Of a stretch of DNA of 64,000 nucleotides, positions 57,345 to 64,000 are shown in pieces. This DNA is from Reticulitermes speratus (Eukaryota; Arthropoda; Insecta; Blattodea; Rhinotermitidae): positions 11,158,001-11,222,000 of the forward strand of contig JAJKFL010000002.1 in assembly GCA_021186555.1 (NCBI GenBank), given 5' to 3'. Within the stretch, counting starts at the first letter, position 1, and every line of letters starts with the position of its first letter. A model generated the notes under the pieces. It did no database searches. It was not told the origin of the DNA and saw only the letters and a program-made list of their open reading frames with translations. Both the position numbers and the translations under genes were made by a program.

Positions 57345-57737
57345 CAATTTTTTGTCACAGTAAACACAAACATTTTCACATGCACTGTTTAGCTTCTCTA
57401 CATGTTTCGGCCACGTACGCCGGCCATCATCAGGTAGAAGTAACAAGATCATAAAATAAAAAAATACATATCGAGGTGGAGGCATCCCCTTTACATTTAA
57501 AATATGTAAAGTCATATATATATATATATATATATATACCTACTGTTCCCTATAATTAATAACATTTAAATGCATACACTAACTGTAAAGGTAAGGCCTC
57601 CACCTCGACATATATTTTCATTTTATGATCCTGTAACTTCTACCTTATGATGGCCGGCGTACGCGGCCGAAACATGTCGTAGAGAAGCTAAACAGTGCAT
57701 GTGAAAAGTGTTGTGTTTAGTCTGATAAAAAATTGTA
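57345..57737. mobile_element. Family-H foldback with two hammerhead-like motifs and a (TA)n centre
   Basis: Arms of about 160 bp: ACATGCACTGTTTAGCTTCT, CTACATGTTTCGGCCACGTA, CATCATCAGGTAGAAGT at left, inverted at right. (TA)n lies at 57514-57538 near the centre. Minus motif 57393-57440: CTTCTAC, CTGATGA, U, GGCC...GGCC stem II, GAAACATGTA, GAGAAG; stem I pairs over six positions with one bulged A. Plus motif 57637-57686 has TTATGA in place of CTGATGA and ATGTCGTAGAGAAG. Confidence 0.92.
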
Positions 57738-57963
57738 ATAATCGATTATACACACAATAGGATGATGATTCCAAAATTTAAAAAAAAATCAAGGCATTTT
57801 TTAGTCGGCACTGTAATGTATACCTTAGCCGAGGGGTAAACCCCTAACAGCAAGTTGTTATTATATAAAGTTTAGTTACCTTAGTACAAAAGTGGCAGTC
57901 TTTACAGGGCGTTTCAAATTGACAGCGATGCATAATCGAATTCTAAAGTTCACTCGTTTGTAC

Positions 57964-58051
57964 TGGATGCCAACCTGAGGCACCTCCGTACAATCCACAT
58001 CCTCACAATCTGTTTAATACGAATTTTAATATTATCCTCCCACCGGGGCTT
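57964..58051 (-). pseudogene. LINE C-terminal remnant
   Basis: Minus strand reads KPRWEDNIKIRIKQIVRMWI then VRRCLRLASS, matching the RWEDNIKMDL motif of insect LINE ORF2. Third remnant of this kind; all three lie on the minus strand. Confidence 0.75.
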
Positions 58052-58274
58052 AAGTCCGCCAAACTGTTTCTTCGTTTGAGATTCTCCGACCAAACCTCCG
58101 TACGTATCATGCCCTGCATGCATACTACACGTATGGCCTACTTATCGTTCTTTTGATCAGCAGAGAAATGCGGAATGAAGAATAAAAATTATGTAGCTTC
58201 TCGCTATGCAATATTCGACATCCTCCTGCTACTTCCTTTCCCTCGACATTATTAAAGGATGCTATGGTCTATAG

Positions 58275-58658
58275 CAGTGTTTTCCAAGCAGTGTTTAGCG
58301 ACAAATCGTGGACTAAAGACACAAAAGTTTTGGAATTTTGAAATACTGTGAAAAGTTCCGTATATCCCTCCAAATACACAGAAAATTCTTCAGTTTTTAT
58401 TACAATGCAAACCGACTTATATGTATAAATAAATATATATATATATACACACATATATATATATATACATGTATATCAGTATATCTCAGCTCTTTAAACA
58501 TAAATTTTCTTGACAAAAAGTTTGCAGTAATTGACTTGCATTGCCCCCTCCCTATCAACTTTTTCTGGTCCGTAAACGTTTTCGTAGGTAGGGGTTCTTC
58601 GAGGTATCAAAAATTTATTTTAGGGGTTCATCTATGGAAGAAAGGTTAGGGAACGCTG
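58275..58658. mobile_element. hAT-type element, 384 bp, perfect 8-bp duplication
   Basis: Flanked by GTCTATAG (58267-58274 and 58659-58666). Termini CAGTGTTTTCCAAGC and TTAGGGAACGCTG are imperfect inverted repeats of the CAGNGNTTCCCAA type seen in hAT/Charlie elements. Interior has TAGGGGTTCATCTATGGAAG and an (AT)n tract at about 58432-58466. No transposase coding. Confidence 0.92.
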
Positions 58659-59092
58659 GTCTATAGTAAAGAATGCATGCAGCATCACTGTGTTCTCCGG
58701 TATGGAGCACCGTCCCACTTGTCCTGTGAGACAGGGATGTTATATACACGTAGCACAACGGCCACAACACAGTGCAGTAAAAACACTGCCATATCTGCAT
58801 TACAGTGATCATAAACAAGTAAAGTCGAAAGCAGGGCACTCAAAATTATACCACTGTACGAGTATTCACCACTAGCTCATATCCATTTACATCACTCAGC
58901 ACCCACACCTTACATACAAGCCTATTCATGTCCGAAATATTGCAGACCATCTTCAAATACTGTTTCAAACGACATCACTAATACTCTGTAAAAACTAATA
59001 TAAAATAACTAGATAATAACTACCTAGTTACCTATCAAATAGACTAATACTGAGGGTAATAGTAATGAGTTAAGTTATTACTGTGCTTTATT

Positions 59093-59362
59093 AAGCCCAC
59101 ACCATGAATGCACATGGGGTAGTGGATTTACAGGTCCACGCATTCTTAACCTCGGCTCTAGACGGGGGTGAACGCTTAGCTTCACACCCCGGCTGATTCA
59201 TATCCGGGAAAGAGCCGCAAGTATATACTGAATACGAAGCTGGGTTGGCCCCAGAGCCTCTCTGGACGTTTTGGAAGAAAGAAGATATCTTCCTGCTGTC
59301 GTGAATCGACCCACCACTCCTCATCTTTGCAGCCCGCAAACTAGTCACTATATCGGCCAAGA
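59093..59362 (-). mobile_element. SINE-B copy
   Basis: CCACACCATGAATGCACATG, TTCTTAACCTCGGCTCTAGA, GAAGCTGGGTTGGCCCCAGA, GCCTCTCTGGACGTTTTGGA, reverse head CCGCAAACTAGTCACTATAT CGGCC. Box B is eroded (GAATCGACCC). Confidence 0.85.
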
Positions 59363-59446
59363 CATGGGTGTCCAATCCGCGGCGCGGCGCGGCAGGTTGT
59401 GTTATGCGGTCCTTGACCACACTTATAAATTAAATGTTTAAAGATT

Positions 59447-59672
59447 GAGATCTGCACTCTTTTGGGATTTTACACAGCGTAGAATGATTGTTTCTAAGAC
59501 GTTTCGGGACAACCTATTGGTCCCATCTTCAAGGGTCTTGGACTGCTTGACCCTTGAAGATGGGGCCGATAGGTTGTCCCGAAACGTCCGTTAGAAACTA
59601 CCATTCTACGCTACGTAAAATCCCAAAAGAGCGCAGATCTCATTTACACCGCGGAGGAAGTCTGACATCACG
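59447..59672. mobile_element. Foldback family F, complete
   Basis: Arms GAGATCTGCACTCTTTTGGG, ATTTTACACAGCGTAGAATG, GACGTTTCGGGACAACCTAT, TGGTCCCATCTTCAAGGGTC and their inverse, 59447-59641 (about 90-bp arms, loop TTGGACTGC). Tail CATTTACACCGCGGAGGAAG TCTGACATCA. Confidence 0.94.
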
Positions 59673-59699
59673 CATACATGCTTAAAGACTGTGCAGTTA

Positions 59700-59862
59700 C
59701 GTAGGTATAATACATTTCTTAAACCGACAAATACACACTTTTTATTTTATTATACAATACAATTTTTGACAGTATTTATTATTGTATTGTGTAATAAAAT
59801 AAGAATTGTGCATTTGTTGGTTTAAGAAATGTGTGATGGAATGAAAATGCACGGTATGAACA
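59700..59862 (+). mobile_element. Family-H foldback, short form
   Basis: ACATTTCTTAAACCGACAAA, TACACACTTTTTATTTTATT, ATACAATAC at left pairs with GTATTGTGTAATAAAATAAG, AATTGTGCATTTGTTGGTTT, AAGAAATGT at right (about 55 bp arms). Followed by GGAATGAAAATGCACGGTAT, the family-H end, near-identical to GTGAAAATGCACGGTGAC at 28870. Confidence 0.88.
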
Positions 59863-60370
59863 GTATAAAGTTTAGGTATTATACTTCTTGCGATTTTTAC
59901 GCGTGTGGCCCCCGAAGCAGCCCACAGTAACGGCTCTGGCCCTTCGCCAAAAAGTGTTAGACACTCCGGGCTAAAATGTACAGGGTCTTAAAGAACAAAC
60001 CTCAATAGGCCTACATCAAAGAGCGTAACCGAACCCTAGCAAATACACATATTAGGAGCAACTCTACCTCCGATTAGTTTTAACATTACATTCCCCACTT
60101 CTTGGACCTCCGCGTGACCGTTTCCGATTATGCTGCAATATTATCTAAATCCTGTAGGTATGTGGTTCTTCCCACACGGGAACCTATAAACTGGACAGTC
60201 ATTCATAAATAACAAGTTTCACTACGATCTATCTAAAAGCACCTTACCTTCCCCCAAGACCTTCCAAGTGACCATTTCTTTCCACAACTGTACTTGCATT
60301 TGCTGTATTCTCTACATCAGCATATACACTGAACAAGAACCGTTCCAATTATCACGCCTTGTTTTGAGGC

Positions 60371-60603
60371 TGATTTGACCCTTTAAGGACGAAACGTAAC
60401 GTTTTTGTTTAAAGACTCAGTTCATACCGCGCAGAAAACACTCTCCGTCGCGGTTATAAAAACCAGTCGATTAATGCTGTATATGGACATATCACTGTTT
60501 GTCTGAGATCATACAAAACATAGGAACACACTCTGTGGTCATAAACTAGAATTTCTGAATATTAAACCAGGCGGTATACAGAGTAACCGCTAGGATTTAA
60601 AGG
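60371..60603 (+). mobile_element. TTAA MITE (family P) copy 5, best ends
   Basis: TTGA then CCCTTTAAGGACGAAACGTA; right end ACCGCTAGGATTTAAAGGG then TTAA. Internal AGACTCAGTTCATACCGCGC, AGAAAACACTCTC, GAATATTAAACCAGGCGGTA. Inverted ends CCCTTTAA / TTAAAGGG. Confidence 0.82.
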
Positions 60604-60609
60604 GTTAAA

Positions 60610-62985
60610 AATGATCGTCCGTATGCTGACCTTCCTAGGGCCATTTTCAAAGAGACTTCCTACAATATACGAAATATATTACGCCTCTTCCCAAATTAAA
60701 TAAAACACTAGACGCACCCGTAAACGTTCTTTGTTTCACATTCTGCACAAACTTAGGTCTAGGTCTATGGGTTACGAATCACTGCATAACACCTTAATGA
60801 CACCATCATATCAATACTTAGGCAGTAATAACCTTCAGTGTACACACATGTTTAATGATGTGAATTGAAGACAATATGAAAACAATGACAGCAGAAGCAA
60901 GTTACAAACGTTATCCAGTCCACTTACACTGGCTAAATACAAGTAAACTGTGTAAATGTTACGTTAACTTAGACACTAATGATTGTAAAGTACTCTAATC
61001 CTAATGGCTTCTAATGCAGTACACACTGGTTTATCAGTCTAAGAATGCATATTATTAATTTGTATACAACTATATACATTTAAATTCAGCATCAGCACAC
61101 AAAAAATTTAGAAATTATGACAGAACTAGAACGAACTATTTTGTTAGTAATCTATAAGAACTGAAAACAATCAATCTAAAGTGTACAAAACACTAAAGGT
61201 GTGGATGGCTTCACCCGTACAATTGAAACCATATAAGAAGATAAGTCACTAGGATCAGGCATGTTCCAGCATTATTGGGCCACGTATGTACATTGCAAAC
61301 ACATAACTGACACCTTGCAGTGCTATAAAAGCTGTTTCAAAACACTCTCCTTTCAGAATATCGCCATTTGTCAGGTCTGTATAAACGGTGTAAGTTAATA
61401 AAAGTCAAGAAAATTTGAGATTGAAAGTCCTCACGCCGCTGAATATAACGATTAAAATCTCGTGAGTGACGCCGAGTTGTTTAGTAGAGATGTTTCTCCA
61501 AAACACTGGTAAAAATATACCACAACGCAAGGCGTTGTAACTCCCAAAACCTCCGAAGAGTATATTTCTCATATAACGTATTTATAAGTGAAAAGCTAGA
61601 TGAAGGAGGGAAAACTATACTACCATAATATCTGATATGTATGCAAGACGTATAGTAATAAAATGGGGGGTTCGTCTACAGATGCTTTAAAACTAGACTA
61701 TATGTAGAAACTAAACTGAGGCGGTACGAATAACAGCGTTTCATGAGTGTTTTAAAAACTACACATGTAATAACTGTATCCACTGAATTACTTTCAAACA
61801 TGGATGCGATGGCATCTCCTTGTATTAAACTTTATGATATAATTCCGCCGTAAATGGAATCCTATTTATGAATTGGAGTCCGTCGTCTCTGGCAGTAGCT
61901 AGAGGACATAAGGACATTAAAACGAAACTGCTTACATCTGTAATTTAGTTAAAACACGCTGACGAATCTTAAACAAAAAGTTTCACACGAGTATACACGG
62001 TAAAATACGGCATATTCTACCTGCATTGCCAGCCATTATTGATGAGGCACCGTGACGCCTACTTGGAGCCGTCGTCATTAATCTGAGAAACTGGTAGCGA
62101 GAAATCCAAATGAATTAAACGTTTCCCCAATACTATCATCCAAATCTGAACTTCATTTTATTTGACTATAATCAAATCTAGATCCTTTGTGAAAGTATCA
62201 CAATGTACATCGTTGGGCCTATGTCAACCAGTAGTAGTAAAACATTCTTTCTCGAAATAAGTTCAATGTAAGCCATAAATCCGATAAAAATTGGCCTCAA
62301 TAAAATTGGAACAGCCTGTGTATGCACAGTCTAGTGTCTTTATGTGTCTAGATTAGCCAATAAGCGAATGCTGCTTCCAGGGGGATGTATTCCTTAACAG
62401 CCTCTAAAAATCCAAGACTATTAGTTATGACTACGTGATGGAATTTTCTCAAAGTAATTTGAAGGCTGTGTATTAAAAATAAGGATTCAAAATGTAAAAA
62501 GACTAATAATAAAGCAGAGCAAACAAGTATGCGGAAGCAGTTACAATAAGAAAGTCCTTTCCTGAATAGAAGGAAAACGTGTATTCTTACGGATCTTGTA
62601 ATTGCCTCAAGGGGGTTTCCAGGAATAATCAGTATTGCTCAGTGGAGGACAGATTACGTTGTTCATTTCTTCACGAGTGTAGAAAGGGAGACACGAAGAT
62701 AGTGCATCTGCTTCGTAAGTGAAGCAAAACCCATTCGCAGACTGGCAGCAATCTAGGATACAGTGACTTACCTCTTGCATGGACAGTGCCGTCCCCTTCT
62801 TCGACAGCGTTATTTTAGAAATGTGATGCCAAAGTTCCATTTTAATTAATTAATTAAAATATAATACCGTCAGCATTAAGTTGTCAGGTATTATAAGTGA
62901 AGCTGTTTTCAAATTAATAATACATGTTTTCTTGGACTCATTTTGAAATTTATTTTACAGGACTATGGAATTAAGAAATGTCTAC
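60610..62985. other. Intronic stretch next to the exon, no gene seen
   Basis: No named element. A minus-strand open frame at 62607-62840 (77 codons), 150 bp past the exon donor, lacks a recognised domain. It is the only open segment close to the exon and would be the first place to look for an alternative exon, but I see no evidence of coding. Confidence 0.45.
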
Positions 62986-62990
62986 GGTAC

Positions 62991-63075
62991 CTTTTTACCG
63001 TCTAGCTCGTGCGACCCTTGTGCTAAAACCTTATCTACGCTAGCCGGGTCGGCGAAGGTGATAAATCCGAAGCCC
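62991..63075 (-). CDS. Rbp6: Internal exon of a Musashi-family RNA-binding protein (RRM1, RNP1 half), probably Rbp6
   Basis: Read on the minus strand, a TATAG acceptor is followed by one base that completes the previous codon, then 28 codons, then AAG and a GTACCG donor. The exon is 85 bp; it starts in phase 2 and ends in phase 0. The peptide contains GFGFITF (the RNP1 motif, with its leading Arg expected from the previous exon), then [12 protein letters not shown] and HELDGKK. This order is characteristic of the first RRM of Musashi proteins. Residues such as [12 protein letters not shown] fit insect Rbp6 (Musashi-like) better than Drosophila msi, from my knowledge of the family. Musashi proteins bind UAG-containing single-stranded RNA and regulate translation, mostly in the cytoplasm; RNP1 aromatic residues stack on RNA bases. 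No other exon (for example the second RRM with KIFVGG) was seen, so both flanks are intron. Family assignment is confident; Rbp6 versus msi less so. Confidence 0.88.
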
Positions 63076-64000
63076 CTATAAGATAACATAAAATATAAAA
63101 CATTACTAACAAGAAAAAACTTCTACCACAGCAAACACACTAATAAGAAAATGTGTTAATAATAAAAAATAACAAATTCTAAGAACAAAGATTTGTTGAC
63201 GACTAAGACAATGAAGCACAGAAAAAAAAAGTATAGAGAGAATCTGTGTAGTATTTTGTGCTAAATAAAAGCAGGCAGTTTCTTCACACACAGACATCTA
63301 CATGAGGTACATTAAGGTCGATTTTCATTGCGAAAGAAACTTGAAATACGACACAGAATAAAACTGTAAAATCACATGTCCCTTGAAGTTCTTTCTTGCG
63401 ACTAATGTTGTCGAAATGTAGGTGTCATTCAAAACTTTATAGGCATTCTGTCCGTACAAAAAAAAAAGGGAGAGAGAATATATTTTAGTGGTCATTTCAT
63501 AGTCTCGCTTTGAGACGGGCTAATTAAAAACGTTTGGGAAACAAAGCAGTTTATTTCTTGAGCACCAAATTATAGTAACTTTGTACATTATGATTCATTG
63601 ATCTGACAGCATAGCCCCATAACACAGAACTATGGGGCTCTGCTGTCAACTGAATTACATGCGACGTACAGTACAATTCATAATATCGCATTACAATATT
63701 ATTCCAAAATGAAAAAAGACCAAAGGAATACTGTGCAGTACATAATCGCTACAATATTGTCAATTAAAAACAGTGACACAAAATTATTCACAGGCCTGTT
63801 CTGTCGTCACAAGTCATTTATCGAGGCTGACGAAATCAAGGATCTTTGAATTTAATTGTTTACATTTCTCTCCCGCTCGTCCTCTTTGCTCGGCCGCAGC
63901 TGTCGAACAGTAAATTTGAAAAGTAAACAATATATTTACGTATTACATACTTTACGAGATAGTGGTCTACGTGTGTTGCGTTTTATGCGCCGGTAAATGA
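63076..64000 (-). other. 3' end of the upstream intron of the Rbp6-like gene
   Basis: Minus-strand sequence before the TATAG acceptor. The acceptor context is AT-rich with only a modest pyrimidine tract (TTTTATGTTATCTTATAG). No exon carrying the residues expected just before RNP1 is visible up to the window edge. It contains one strong 18-bp hairpin (63604-63648), listed separately. Confidence 0.65.
63604..63648. repeat. Compact inverted repeat, 18-bp stem
   Basis: TGACAGCATAGCCCCATA and TATGGGGCTCTGCTGTCA pair with a single mismatch around the 9-base loop ACACAGAAC. It lies in the upstream intron, about 530 bp from the exon acceptor. Too short for a typical microRNA precursor; function unknown. 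Confidence 0.85.

Larger units (their letters stand above)
59366..59976. mobile_element. Probable hAT-type element hosting two foldbacks
   Basis: Left end CATGGGTGTCCAATCCGCGG, CGCGGCGCGGCAGG; right end GTGGCCCCCGAAGCAGCCCA, GCCAAAAAGTGTTAGACACT CCGGG. The ends are imperfect inverted repeats (GGGTGTCCAA against GGAGTGTCTAA). The body is interrupted by family F (59447-59672) and family H (59700-59862). No clear 8-bp duplication, so class is tentative. Confidence 0.55.
1..62990 (-). other. Downstream intron of the Rbp6-like gene (3' end outside the window)
   Basis: From the GT donor at 62990-62989 (minus strand) to position 1 I find no further exon with Musashi-like coding potential, only mobile elements and unassigned AT-rich DNA. 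The intron would therefore be at least 63 kb. This is inference: an independent gene nested inside the intron cannot be excluded, but every open reading frame here is 156 codons or shorter and lacks recognisable host domains. Drosophila Rbp6 also has very long introns, which is consistent. Confidence 0.7.

Noticed and set aside
62607-62840. Alternative Rbp6 exon on the minus strand
   Set aside because: Open frame lies close to the exon, but the peptide is not Musashi-like and I see no convincing acceptor or donor that keeps frame.

Overview
This is eukaryotic, AT-rich, intron-like DNA, most probably from a large-genome insect. I lean towards a polyneopteran such as a cockroach, termite or stick insect; that is an inference from the repeat style and from the one recognisable exon, not a proof. 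Almost none of the short open reading frames is a gene. The only convincing host coding sequence is one 85-bp internal exon on the minus strand at 62991-63075. It encodes the RNP1 half of the first RNA-recognition motif of a Musashi-family protein and is closest to insect Rbp6. If so, positions 1-62990 are the downstream intron of that gene (at least 63 kb) and 63076-64000 is the end of the upstream intron.

The rest is a layered collection of mobile elements. Three tRNA-derived SINE families are present. SINE-A has a tRNA-Leu-like head and most copies have clear target-site duplications. SINE-B has a tRNA-like head of unassigned isotype and ends near CTTTAC. SINE-C has a tRNA-Glu-like head. 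DNA elements include hAT-type elements (two with 8-bp duplications), a TTAA-flanked piggyBac-type MITE family in six or more copies, an internally deleted mariner that keeps the helix-turn-helix and the extreme C-terminus, and a decayed DDE transposase split by one of the TTAA MITEs. LINE remnants include three reverse-transcriptase-element C-termini and one 3' end with a GAAA-capped hairpin.

Two sets of palindromic (foldback) elements stand out. One, called family F here, has long arms reading from a GAGATCTGCGCTC-like end. The other, called family H here, ends with a shared GTGCATNNGTTGGT ... TGCACGG module. In its arms it carries a motif with the layout of a minimal type I hammerhead ribozyme: stem I, CTGANGA, stem II, GAAA, a two- to three-pair stem III, then UA or UU and the other side of stem I. 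Several copies keep stem I pairing although the paired sequences differ between copies. This is the most interesting signal in the window.

Layout. 1-5 kb: unassigned DNA, a 29-bp minisatellite, SINE-C, and a DDE transposase relic holding a MITE. 5-13 kb: mostly unique AT-rich intron with an F element, MITEs and a hAT MITE. 13-25 kb: dense SINE-A/B/C, including a SINE inserted in a SINE. 25-31 kb: a cluster of family-H foldbacks. 31-45 kb: SINEs, LINE tails, foldbacks and the mariner relic. 45-60 kb: SINEs, MITEs, a LINE 3' end, foldbacks and hAT elements, one holding two other elements. 60-63 kb: unique intron running into the exon. No rRNA, CRISPR array, functional tRNA gene, operon or bacterial signal was seen.
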